Of a stretch of DNA of 64,000 bases, positions 47,883-58,659 are shown piece after piece. Source of the stretch: Artocarpus heterophyllus (lineage: Eukaryota; Streptophyta; Magnoliopsida; Rosales; Moraceae). The position numbers were made by a program, and so were the translations under genes. The notes under the pieces were generated by a model. It searched no databases and was not told where the DNA came from. It saw only the letters and a list, made by a program, of their open reading frames with translations. Location of the stretch: assembly GCA_025403435.1 (NCBI GenBank), contig CM046354.1:34437533-34501532 (forward strand). The letters run 5' to 3'. How positions within the stretch are numbered: position 1 is the stretch's first letter; each line of letters starts with the position of its first letter.

Positions 47883-49548
47883 TTTTAATCTATAATAAAG
47901 AATCATATACCAAACATAAGCAAACATATCATAATAATTTAGTAACATAACACAATGATATAAAAACATATAAATGTGTTTATGTGTGAAAACCTTGAAA
48001 ATTTCACAACCTTACAACAATAATTCCCAACTCAAAATTCAACAAGCTCCTAGGGGAGTCATGCCAAATTCAATCAGGAACACAGATCCCCTCTAAATTA
48101 ATATATGCCATCTAGGACCCATATGATCTAGCATATATTAATAATCGTTTCTTTGGCCATTAATTTTATTAACAGAGCTCCTAGGGGAGGTAAATAATAA
48201 AATTAACATGAGTGTATAACCACTGTTTCAATATATTATCCATGATTTATAATCACCACCTAGGGGTGTGCAATAAATCATGCTAAAATACCTTCTCCTC
48301 TTGGAGATCCAATCTGGTATATGATATAAATCCTTTCCTAGGGGTCGGGACCGCCATGTTTTTCCTATAGAACAATGATGGAGGCCTTAAGTCCTCTCTT
48401 CGAAAACCTTCTCCGACTTAATCTTTTGAAATCAAGGTTTTATTTTAAAAGACATGCATGAACAATTTTAATATGAGCAGCAATCCCTATTCTATATAAC
48501 ATATTATGAATATACATAGCAAATCATATTATAATATAGACAAGTAAAGCAATCAAGCAAAATAATAATAAATAAACTTAATATTATAGTTCCACCCTAA
48601 AGAATAGAAAATAAAGATTACAAGAGAATAATCAAAACATATTATTGATTCTTCATCTTTGAATCCTCAAGCTATATCCTTCTTCATGTAATGCCTATCT
48701 TAAAGTCTTCAATCCCGTGTGAATCGAATACTCTAAATTTTCAGTCATATTCAAATTTTAATGTTTCTCAAATTTGTACTAAAAATAAAATTAAAAATGC
48801 ATCTTTTCTGAAATAATTTTTTAGCTCTCTACCGGCTTGTCGATCTGAGTGATTGGCTTGCCAGTCATGACCCACTGGCTTGCCAATATTTTTAGGTCGG
48901 CCTACCAGTCACGATAGTTTAGCCCTGTCACTAGAGCCACCTGATTTCTGCCCCGCTGACGGCCTGCTGAATCTCACGTCTGACCTGCCAATCTGCGGCC
49001 ATCGGCCTACCAAACCGGAGAGTTCGGCATGCCGACCAAGCATCAATTCTATCACCCTTGCTAGAAAATATAATTTTAATACAATTCATCAATTTTATTT
49101 TCAATAATTCAAAAACATAAAATTAGAGATTTAGGAAATACCTAGGAGCGCCATTATCGATCTTCTAGATTTACCTTCTAGATCTATCTTCTCTAAATGA
49201 TTATTTAATTATAAAATTCTTACAAATTTAAAATTAAATAATAATTCTTAGACGGAAATGATAATCTGTCATCAAATTACATGAAAAATCTAAATACACA
49301 TTCTAACATTTAAAGAACCATAACCGGTATAAATTAATTAATTAATTAATAAATAAATAAATATTAATTTAATCAACCATAATTAATTAATAAACATTCA
49401 CCACATAATCCATGACAACATAAAAATATAGAGAAACTCTAGAGTGTCAACTCTCTAAAAAATTAAATTCAAGCATAGGAGAGATTAAGATCACATAATT
49501 TACACATATAGCATAATCACAAACTTGTAAATTTATGTAAAAACTATG
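47883..49548 (-). other. Copia M2 leader, with candidate leader intron 47890-49667
   Basis: Untranslated leader on the minus strand. The acceptor-like ATTATAG ends at 47890 and the donor-like GTTAGTAAG begins at 49667 in the LTR. A decayed dyad minisatellite lies at about 48830-49035 (for example TCGGCCTACCAG, ACGGCCTGCTGA, TTCGGCATGCCGA). Confidence 0.6.
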
Positions 49549-49560
49549 GCTCTAATACCA
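49549..49560 (-). other. Primer-binding site, copia M2
   Basis: TGGTATTAGAGC on the minus strand, one substitution from the initiator tRNA-Met PBS, two bases inside the 5' LTR. Confidence 0.85.
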
Positions 49561-49562
49561 AT

Positions 49563-51535
49563 TGTAGGAATAATAGTATACAGCAAAATTTAAAAAATTT
49601 TTATATCAGAGTATTTTCTAAAATACAAGTTTGACATATATGCAGAAATTAACCAGATCTTACTAACCTCGTATATGCCGAAAAGCTCCCGCAATCCATG
49701 AAGTGAAGTAACGTTCTCGAAGGACCTCAACCAATGGGCCTTCTTTGCTATTCTCTATCAACGATTAAAGTGAGTGTGGGCTCACACGTATATCTCTTCC
49801 ACCAAGCGACTCTAATTCTAACCAATTGAGAGAACCCAAAGCTAATGTTTACGATTTGTGAACAAGTGCTCTTAGGTAGTTTTCAGAATTTCACTAGCAA
49901 AATATCACTCTTAATCTCTCAATTGATCTAAATAATAATGAGACTCACTCCTTTTTTATAGAGGTTGGGCCCAAAAGTCAGTCCTTATCGAAAAATGCCT
50001 CAAAATTTGAATTAAAACCAAATTCAGATCAATATTTGATGAAATCCGCGTGAAAACATGTGATCTTTTTATCGCACGGTTGGCATGCCGAACATGAGGA
50101 TCATCATGACGAACTATCGATAAAAATCTCAATGAATCTTTTATTTTTCACCCAAAATTCTATAGGAAAAAATCTTAGTTTTAATTCAAATAAGCCAACA
50201 GAAAAGTTGTCTAATTAAAAATACTTTATCTAGATAATCTCTAGGAAAATAAATGAATTCTTGATAATTTAACAAGTTTATCTTGAATTAATTCAAAAAT
50301 AATCACAAACATGAATTATCTGATCCCGATAATTCAACAAGTTTATCTTGAGTCAATTTCGTAACAAAATTAATTCAACTAATAAACAGACATGAATTAT
50401 TTGATTCTTTTGAATTTCAGCCAATCTGACAAATCTAACATAAGTCACCAATTATTGAAAAAACATGCCTTATTGTTATAGGATTTTTGTGAGCTAGCAA
50501 AGGGGACCTGATGGACCAATATAGTTCAAGCTCTCGATAATTATAAAACCCAATATCCTAGTTATACATTTCATAATTATCAACTCCAACGCTACTCTGA
50601 TAAAAGCCTGGAGCTACATCTCGAACTATATAGAATTACAAAGCCCGTATAGCAAAGTCTCCATGACATATCATAGTGTATCACATCCCTATAGGATTAT
50701 CCATAACCAGCTTAAGGACAAGTTCTGTCTTAACTTTTTGATTATTTTTATCTTATGTTCCATTATCTCGCCATCAAAAAACTTACCATCCAAAAATAGC
50801 ATACCATTTAGTTACACCTATGTATCTAAATAGTTGAGCGCTCCAATTTTCCAATTATTGGATAACGCATATAAGAGGATATCACTACTCCTAAAAAGGA
50901 GCCATGGATTTCATATCTATCAATAACAGGTCTACGCTATCATAAGTCATGCCTCTAACGTATCGACATGCGTACCACTATTAAAATGTAGGTGTCACCC
51001 TTTAGTACATCAAAAGACACAAGTCAAGACAACGGGCCTATTATTCATCTCAAGATTAAGATACTATACAAATGATTGCCTAAAGTGAATCAATTTGCTG
51101 AGATAGAATTATTAATCCAAATCAATTCAATTTATGTCCTGATCCAATACATCGTCGCCTATAACAATGTGCCCATGTTTCTATTCGTGGGGTCTACCTC
51201 CAATGGCCAAGACAAACTATCTTTCAATAGCGATAAAGGCAATACAACAATCTTTACATGAATAAAGCACCAAACTCTATTCCCTTAATTGTGGATCTTC
51301 TGATTTAGACCGTCACCTTAAGAATCGTGACTTCCGCATAATCTGTCCATCATTGCCCAATTCTTAAAGCTTTAGACCAACAGTCTCAGAGTTTTGTTTG
51401 CTTAACATACATTCAACAACTATGAATGTAAAGAGGGCAAGATTTTGTATATAAACAATAAATAAATTCTTTATCAATAATAATGTCTCCAAAAACATAT
51501 TACATTTTTACGCCTTAAGGCATACACATCTAACA
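49563..51535 (-). mobile_element. Copia M2 5' LTR
   Basis: 1973 bp. In plus-strand reading TGTAGGAATAATAG to CATCTAACA. The donor-like site is at 49667 on the minus strand. TATA region at about 49950-49957 (minus). Confidence 0.9.
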
Positions 51536-51540
51536 GTGTG
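51536..51540. repeat. TSD GTGTG, right (copia M2)
   Basis: Exact copy of 40014-40018. Confidence 0.9.
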
Positions 51541-52560
51541 TACAAACACATTAAGGATGGGAAGTGGTTTCTCTACTACTCTATATAGATGACATTCTGC
51601 TAATTGACAATGAGTTAGGGCATTGTCATCGGTCAAGTTATTGTTGAATAAGGAATTTGACATGAAAGACTCTAGTGAAGCTAATTTTATTCTCGGCATC
51701 CAGATCTTTCGGGGTAGGAAGAACAGAATGATAGTTTTGTCCTGGCCAGCTACATAGATAAGATTCTCAAGGGGTTTACAATGCAAGATTCCAATAAAAG
51801 TGGACAACCATCTAGGTCTAGAATTACTCTTTCTAAGCAAGACTCTCCAAAGTTTGAGGAAGAAAGAAAATGCATGAAGAATGTGCCTTATGCTTCGGCA
51901 ATGGGTAGTCTTATGTATGCCATGCTTTGCACAAGACCGAATATTTGTTATGTAGTTGGGATTGTAAGTCGATTTCAAGTGGATCCAGGACTGAACCATT
52001 GGGTTGTAGTCAAACATATTTTCAAGTACCTAAGAAAGACTCGAGGCTATATGCTTGTATATATGGGTGAGGACTTAACTCCTCTAGAATACGCTGATTC
52101 AGTTTTCCAATCCTCTCTAGATTCGAGGAGATCGACTTCTGGTTTTTTGTTTACTTTTGACGATGGTGCCATTGGTTAGAGAAGTGTAAAACAATATTGC
52201 ACTTCAGATTCAACGATGAAGGCTGAGTATGTGGTAACTAGTGATGCTTCAAAATAGGCAGTGTGACTCTATAAGTTCGTTTGGGATCTTGAGGTAGTTC
52301 CTGGCATAGATGAGGCAGTATCACTGTACTATGATAACAATGCGGTGGTAGCTAATGCTAAGGAACCAAGATTTCATAAGAAGAGTAAGCATATTGATCA
52401 AAAGTATCATGTGATAAAGGACTTCATAAAAGGCAGGCATGTCGTTGTGTGCAAAATTGTGTGAGAGGACAATTTATCAGATCCATTCACGAAGACACTT
52501 AATAGGAGAGTCTTCGAGAGGCATGTGGAAGCTACAGGGATGTGAAATTTGTCATATTTC
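51541..52560 (+). pseudogene. Copia C pol, right part
   Basis: It continues the pol interrupted at 40018: reverse transcriptase from YKHIKDGK, then an open piece at 51781-52179 (LMYAMLCTRPNICYVVGIVSRFQ, FKYLRKTRGYML), then RNase H with EYVV, YYDNNAVVAN and KSKHID up to about 52400. Stops are scattered, for example after DGAIG. It ends before the purine-rich tract at 52562-52583. Confidence 0.88.
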
Positions 52561-54000
52561 CGCACATAGTGTAAGTGGGTGATTGTTAGACATGTAAAAA
52601 TGTAATATATTCTTGGAGACATTTTTATCAATAAATATTTTATTTATTACTCATATAACAAATTGTTGTCCTCTTTACATTCATATTTTTTGGATGTATG
52701 ATAAGCAAACAAAAGTCTGCGATTGTCAGTCTAAACCTTTAAGAATTGGGCATATAATGGATAGATTATGCAAAAGACATGATTCTTAACGTGATGGTTT
52801 AAATCATAAGATCCACAATCGAGGGAAAAAAGTTAGGCACTTTATTCATGCAAAGATTGTTATGTTGTCTATATCCCTAACGGGAGATGGTTTATCTTGG
52901 CCATTGGAGGAGGACTCCACGAATAGAAACATTGGTACATTGTCATAGGTGATGATGTGTTGGATCGAGACATAAAGTGAATTAATTTAGATTAATAATT
53001 TTGCCTCGGCAAATCGATTCACTTTGGACAATCATATGTGTTGTATCTTGAGTCTAAGATGAATAGTGGGCCTGTTGTTTTGACTTATGTCTTTTAATGT
53101 ACCAAAGTCTGAGCTCCACATTTTATGTTAGTACGTATACTGGTACGTTGGAGGCATGGCTCTTGATAGCGTAGACCTATTATTCATAGATATGGAATCC
53201 ATAACTCCTCTTTAAGAGTAGTTGATATCCTCTTATATACGTTATCCCATAATTGAAAAACTGGAGCACTCAACCATTTGGATACATTGGTGTAACCGAA
53301 TGGTATACCGTCTTTAGATGGTAAGTTTTCTGATGGTGAGATAATGGAATGTAAGATATAAATAATGTAGGAGGTAAGACAGAATCTATCCTTGAGCTGA
53401 TTATGGATAATCCTATGGGGATACAATACACTCTGAGATGTCATGGAGACTTAGCTATTCGAGCTTCGTAATTCTATATAGTTCAAGAGTGCACCTCTAG
53501 GCTTTTAGTGGAGGAGCATTAGAGTTAATAATTATGAAATGTATATTTTGGATATTGTGTTTAATAATTTTTGGGAGCTTGAACTATATAGGTCCATTAG
53601 GTCCCCTTTGGTGGCTCATAAAAATTCTGTAACAATACGGCGTGCTTTTCCACTAATTGGTGATTTGTGTCAAATTATCAAATTCGCTAAAAATTCAATA
53701 GGATCAGATAATTCATGTCTATTTATCGGTTGACTTAATTTTGTGAAAATTAATTCAAGACAAACTTGTTGAATTATCAGAATCAGATAATTCATGTTTG
53801 TTTATCGGTTAGATTAATTTTGAATATTAATTCAAGATAAATTGTTGATTTATGAGGAATATTTATTTTCGTAGAGATTATCTAGATATGACTTTTTAAT
53901 CAGATAACTTCTCTATTGGGTTATTTGAATTAAAACTGAGGCTCTATGCCAAGAGTCTAGATTTGGAAATAAAGATTCACAAGGATCATTTATCGTAAGC

Positions 54001-54075
54001 TCGGTAGGCCGATCTTTAAGTTTGCCTGTCGATGGAGCAAGCTCGGTAGGCCGATCAGCCAATTCGGCCTACCGA
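54001..54075. repeat. Dyad minisatellite upstream of TATA box, copia C LTR
   Basis: Units TCGGTAGGCCGA (54001), TTTGCCTGTCGA (54021), TCGGTAGGCCGA (54043) and TCGGCCTACCGA (54064) are 20-22 bp apart and end 70 bp before the TATA box. Confidence 0.8.
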
Positions 54076-54144
54076 CTGAGCAATAAATAGATCATGTGTT
54101 TTCATGTGATAAGGATGAAAAGGACGACCCTTAGGCCCAACCTT

Positions 54145-54156
54145 TATAAAAAGGGG
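54145..54156 (+). promoter_or_regulatory. TATA box, copia C LTR
   Basis: TATAAAAAGGGG, in the conserved position of the family LTR. Confidence 0.65.
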
Positions 54157-54659
54157 AGTGAGACTTATTATTGTTGAGATTAGTTGAGAAATCTAGAGTA
54201 AGACTCTACCAATGTGACTCAGAAATTCCCTGGAAAGCTATTGTTCACAAATCACGAACTATAGCTTTAGGTATTTCTCAATTAGTTGGAAGGAGAGTCA
54301 CTTGGTGCAAGAGCTGTGCGAGTGTGGCCACACACACACCAGTTATGGATTGAGAATAGCAAAGAAGACCAGTTGGTTGAGGCTCTTCTGGAACATTACT
54401 TCTCTTCACGGATTGCGAAGCTTTTTGACAAACAAGGTTTGTAAGTTCTGGTTAATTTTTGCACATAGCGTGTCAAAATTGTGTTTTAAAAAATACTCTG
54501 GCATTGAAAATTTTAAAATTCCACTACGTATTGTTTTTCCAACATGAACATGGAAAAAGATAGAGAAAAGAATGACATCACTTGGTAAAGAGCAGTTATT
54601 CAAAGACAAGAAAAGAAACTTGAACATGAACATGCTATGGGCAACAACGAAAGAGCATA

Positions 54660-55016
54660 GGTGGAGGTTCAAATCCAGTGGCTGCTTCCTGTTGCCTTTC
54701 ACCTAATCTAACCATGAAGTTGTAGTATCAAACGTCGAATGAACGACCTATATTTTATTCAATAATTCCCCAATAGTTAGAGCACTAACAAAGATTTATT
54801 TTCTAGCATGTACAATGAAGTTTTCTTCTATACTGTGATCTAAAAACTTTAACAAACCATCATAGAAACTGTTAATATTCAATAATCCTAAAGGTTTAAA
54901 ATGGATGCTTAACAGGTCCCACTAGCAACTACAATCATTTCCTCCAAGGTGCTTAAACCACCAAGTACAACTATGAAAGCATCTGTTATATTTATCATGG
55001 TTTCAATACATTCACA
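54660..55016 (-). pseudogene. LOG-like (cytokinin riboside 5'-monophosphate phosphoribohydrolase) pseudogene fragment
   Basis: Reading the minus strand from 55016, the frame gives TDAFIVVLGGLSTLEEM, matching the LOG family motif PGGxGTxxE with Pro changed to Leu and the second Gly to Ser. After one frameshift near 54910 it continues [16 protein letters not shown], then [11 protein letters not shown], a stop, and IFVSALTIGELLNKI. This is the typical C-terminal half of LOG proteins, which release active cytokinin from its nucleotide in the cytosol. A further stop is followed by a PLDLNLHL-like end. The N-terminal half, including the nucleotide-binding GGGSVGLMG-type region, is not found upstream. 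Two stops, one frameshift and mutated motif residues show it is dead. It sits directly beside a copia LTR and is the only host-like gene here. Confidence 0.75.
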
Positions 55017-56099
55017 AATGCACGTAACTCTTTTCTGTACCTATAGTGCTTACACAAAGATACCCCTCAACCAAAATATCAAGGATGTTCCTCAGGACTT
55101 GTGCACGACTAGACTAAGTTGTTTTTGCTACACTACCCATCAACCCTAAGCTACCTCATCCATAAACTAGGTTAATCTTTCTACGTGCTAAAACTTGTCC
55201 TAGGTATTCTACGACCTTTAAGTAGACCCTATCTTTACCGACTCCAACCACAGAAGACACAAAGGATTTCAATTTTCCTATATGAATTGGAAGAAGACAT
55301 GTTTGGTTTTTGATTGGTTGATTCTTTTTTTTTTTAACTATTTGATTTTTTTTGGGTCTTTAGTTTTTATTATGTCTATTCTGCTTAAACTCTGAGACCT
55401 AAATGATATCTTAAAGAAGAAGAAAATGTGCAAGGACTAAGGAGTTAGACAAGTAAGTGATGGCAGGTTACTTACAAATCTAAACAAAATATTTACAAGT
55501 AAGAAAAATAAGACAATATCTGGATAGGTAAGAAAAGTAGACATGTAATCAAACCAACTTTTGAAAAATAAGACCCAAATTGTTCAAGTTTTGATAAATT
55601 TAAGGAAAATAGACAAAAATCAACACACATCATTATGGACTTTATGACAAAATAAAACCAAATCTGGAAAAATCATAAAAGACAATTGGCAAACTGTAGA
55701 CCTTTTTGAAAAACACAACATGAATGTAAAAAGATTAGACAACATATGAAAATTTTTAAACAAGGCATAGAAGGAATAAGTGATGCATCTACCAAATAAT
55801 ATATATTTTTTAAAAGAAAACAATAAAATAAAATTAAACACTATTTATTGAACAACTACTGTAATAATTTGAAAATAAACAAACAATCAAAACATAATAC
55901 TTTTTGTGTTGAAAATTTATTCAAGAATGAACAACTTCTTTTGAAAATTTATGTTTGTTAGAATGCATTTCTAGAGAATCTCCATCAATCAGTCATCCTA
56001 ATGATTTTTCATTAAAACCCAAAATCAATTCTTAAGTAAATTTTCAACATTTTTCTTTTAAAATAAAAACAAACACACAAAAACAACATTTACAGTGTT
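55017..56099. other. AT-rich region, no gene recognised
   Basis: Dominated by A/T runs with stops in all frames. I looked for the missing LOG exons on the minus strand and did not find them. The 73-codon frame at 55620-55841 looks like chance. Confidence 0.4.
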
Positions 56100-56354
56100 G
56101 TCAACAATCTCTATGGATCAAGGATTTGCTTCCCATTCAATTTTATTATAAATTGGCAAACAAGATCTTTTTTTTTCTACATTCTTTAGGCGTTGTCTCT
56201 CTGCAAGAAATTTGGGCTAGATTTTAGCAATCACACCATGGACATATCCACTAGGATGATTTTGAAAAGAAGCTTAGAGGTTGTCTAAGTTCTCTTTGGA
56301 AAGTCCATCCTTATAGAATTTGAATTTGTCCTCTCTGTTGGTTAATACGAATCC
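56100..56354 (-). pseudogene. Unidentified broken reading frame
   Basis: From 56354 downward on the minus strand one frame reads coherently for about 80 codons, with stops after KENLDNL, after GVIAKI and after EWEANP. Recognisable strings are LTNREDKFKFYKDGL, ASFQNHPSGYVHGVIAKI and PKFLAERQRLKNVEKK. Composition looks like a real soluble protein rather than chance translation, but I cannot assign a family. It may be a gene remnant or a captured fragment. Confidence 0.25.
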
Positions 56355-57499
56355 AAGTGAAAGAATTTACTGTCACAAGTCTAGCACGCACATTTGTTAT
56401 ATTTGGATTCAATGGTATGAGTTCTTCATCTCATCGTACTATTAACTCTTACTATACCTGGAAGGTCAGTTTTCTGCTTGAAGTCACTTGAATGTATTTT
56501 ACCCTCAATTAACAATCTGACATAATTGGAAATGCCAAACTACATGAGAACCTAAAGGTTGGCTACTCTAGACTTGTATTTTTTATTTTTTTTAGAGTCT
56601 TTTGAGAAAGAAATAGCAAATATTTTTACTAGTATTGGTATTTTAGATCCATGGAAAGGAAAGAAAAATGAAAAAATAAAAACAAAAGAAGAAAGAAAAT
56701 AAGAGAAAAAGAAGTAAGATAGAAAATCTGAGGATTATTTATTGAGATTTGAAGATGGTGGGGGGGTCTGGGTGAGATTCAAGTATAGACCAAGAGAACC
56801 GAGAAGGAGGAATCAAATATTTTGGAAAATTTTAGAACATGAGAGATAAAGTGAGAAAAGGTTCAAGTCTTTAGAGAGGGGAGAGGATTTCAGTTTTAGA
56901 TAAAGAGGGGGAAACTTAGAGAGAGAATGAGCTCAAAGAAATGAGCTTTGGTAAATAGCAAAGGTTTTTATAAACAAGAAATGGTCATTGTGCTAGACAC
57001 GTCTAGATGGCACATGTTAAAGAGTAGATTTTTTTAATAAAAATAAATATATATTTATTTACAAATGTATTCGGATTAGATACACATTGGGCCATACCCC
57101 TAAACTTATGATTTGGATTGGTTTTAGTTTTTTAGGGCTACATTGGCTATGTCCAATGGACATGGAACGGGCCCATATATTTTAGGCTTGTGATTTAGAC
57201 ATTTGAGGTTATGGTCCAAGTTATGAATTTGGTACAATTTTAACTCAGTTTGAATTATTATATATCATATATGTAATAAAAATAACAAACTAAGATATCA
57301 AATACACTGATAAAGCACACTCGAGACCTCCTCAAGAATAGAGGTTCTAGTGTTCAGAAAAACCAAAATTTTTATAAAAGCTCAATATAATAAAACAAAT
57401 ATATATTTATATTATTCATAATTTTATTTACAAAAAAAAAGTAGAAACATAAATAAAAATATTAAAAACAAATACACACTAGAATACATCAAAAATTTA
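56355..57499. other. No gene recognised; purine-rich stretch 56640-56960
   Basis: AT-rich DNA. 56640-56960 is strongly purine-rich (GAAAAA and GAGAGAG tracts) and resembles the CT-rich leaders of plant LTRs on the opposite strand, but no LTR boundary is visible. Confidence 0.35.
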
Positions 57500-57522
57500 G
57501 GTTGCCTCCCAAAAAGCGCTTG
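57500..57522 (-). other. Conserved tail motif of Athila/Tat-type elements
   Basis: On the minus strand this reads AAGCGCTTTTTGGGAGGCAA, close to the AAGCGCTTGTTGGGAGGCAACCC phrase that, as I recall, recurs near the 3' end of plant Athila/Tat gypsy elements. It lies only ~300 bp from gag, so pol has been deleted between them. Confidence 0.5.
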
Positions 57523-57934
57523 GAATATAGTCCTCAGCCTGACTGTGAGAAAAGTGCTCATCAAACAATGGCTTTTGCCCATAGTAAGTGTCATAAAACA
57601 CTATATATGGGTCTTTGCTGAGAATGCCCTTAAGTTTGGTATGATTTTAAATGATTTTGCTCAATGCACCAACAACACTCTTTTCGGAATAATGGGCTTG
57701 GATAAGGAAAATCATTTTTGGTTCAAGCTTAACAAGGACATGATATGGTGAAGGTGGTGTCAATGGGATATACGAATCCGATGGTAATGTAAATGTTTGT
57801 ATAGGTGATGAGCTCAAATCGATGGTTTTATGTGCTTCTTAATCCTCCAATGAAATCTTGTGGTTTGGCTTCCATGTCATTCAAATTACTCTCACAACCT
57901 TTTTTTTTAGTCATCTTCATCATCAAGCCATGCC

Positions 57935-58515
57935 ATCCTTTGCACCATTTGATTATCATTGGTAATCTCCATTCCTGGTGTCTTCAGCTTGCTTATTGTA
58001 TTGGCCAATTGGGCCACTTGTTGGTCCAAACTCTAAAGACTCGCTTTTACATGTTGATGACATTGTGCACTGCTAGCAACTAAAGCGTTGATTATATCTT
58101 CTAGAGATTCCTTTGCAAGTGTTTGGTTATGCAAAATTCTTTCCATCTCTGCTACTAAATCAATCAACTCCTGGAATACCCTCGTATCTTGAGGTTGAGT
58201 GTCAAACCATGGCTCCTAATTGGTATAGCTACCATCCCAACCTTGGTTGGTCCATGAACAATTACATTTCCATTGATCATATTTAGCCATATCTTCCAAC
58301 ATATTATATGCTTCATCTACATATTGTTGGTAGAATGTTATGGTACTATTACCACTTGTAACCCAATGTCTTGATGTGGCATATAAGCCATTTATGAAAA
58401 TTTACACATGACACTCCTTGGAGAAACCATGATGTGGAAATCATATGAACAAATCGTTGTATCTCTCCCAAGAAAGGTAAAATGGTTCCAAATGTTGTTA
58501 GGCAAAATGTGTGAT
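57935..58515 (-). pseudogene. Athila/Tat-like gypsy gag remnant (element F)
   Basis: Minus-strand translation in mixed frames gives the retrotransposon gag pattern: a WERYNDLF-like block, FPHHGFSKE, FINGLYATSRHWVTSG, then QQYVDEAYNMLEDMAKYDQW, and later KESLEDIINALVASSAQCHQHVKASLQSLDQQVAQLANTISKL. These correspond to the conserved SWERFKDLLRKCPHHG, FYNGL and QVGQLA segments of plant Athila/Tat gag. Stops and frameshifts are present. The gag N-terminus is missing, because only ~120 bp separate this block from the PBS. Zinc knuckle and pol are absent. Confidence 0.7.
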
Positions 58516-58637
58516 GATTTGAAAATGTTTCTTTTTTTTTTTTTTTGAAATTCCTCAACAAAAAGAAAAATAAAAGAAAAAATAAAACTAATCCTAGAGT
58601 TATTTTGCATCAATATTAACAAACATTAACAAATAAT

Positions 58638-58654
58638 CCTTGGCAACGGCGTCA
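58638..58654 (-). other. Primer-binding site, element F
   Basis: On the minus strand TGACGCCGTTGCCAAGG, one change from the TGGCGCCGTTGCC type of PBS common in Athila/Tat elements. It lies five bases from the LTR start at 58660. Confidence 0.75.
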
Positions 58655-58659
58655 AAATT

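Larger units (their letters stand above)
40019..51535 (-). mobile_element. Copia element M2, full length, containing a solo LTR
   Basis: Reverse-oriented copy of the same copia family inside copia C: 3' LTR 40019-42031, pol and gag on the minus strand (42052-47882), leader, PBS 49549-49560 and 5' LTR 49563-51535, with TSD GTGTG. Its own pol is split by a solo LTR at 43882-45895. Without that insertion it is about 9.5 kb. The two LTRs differ at many positions, so it is old. Confidence 0.93.
52584..54544 (+). mobile_element. Copia C 3' LTR, complete
   Basis: 1961 bp, TGTTAGACATG to TTTCCAACA. It contains dyad repeats at 54001-54075, a TATA box at 54145, and a weakened donor-like GTTTGTAAG at 54437. 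The flank TGAAC does not match the AGAGA before copia A, nor a nearby LTR start. Confidence 0.9.

Noticed and set aside
15944..54544. One single giant copia element with target duplication across the whole array
   Set aside because: The outer flanks (AGAGA before 15944, TGAAC after 54544) do not match, and internal LTRs, PBSs and duplicated pol segments show several copies.
54660..54690. tRNA B-box-like GGTTCAAATCC suggesting a tRNA gene
   Set aside because: No matching acceptor, D or anticodon stems are found upstream, and the bases fall within the C-terminal coding remnant of the LOG-like pseudogene on the minus strand.
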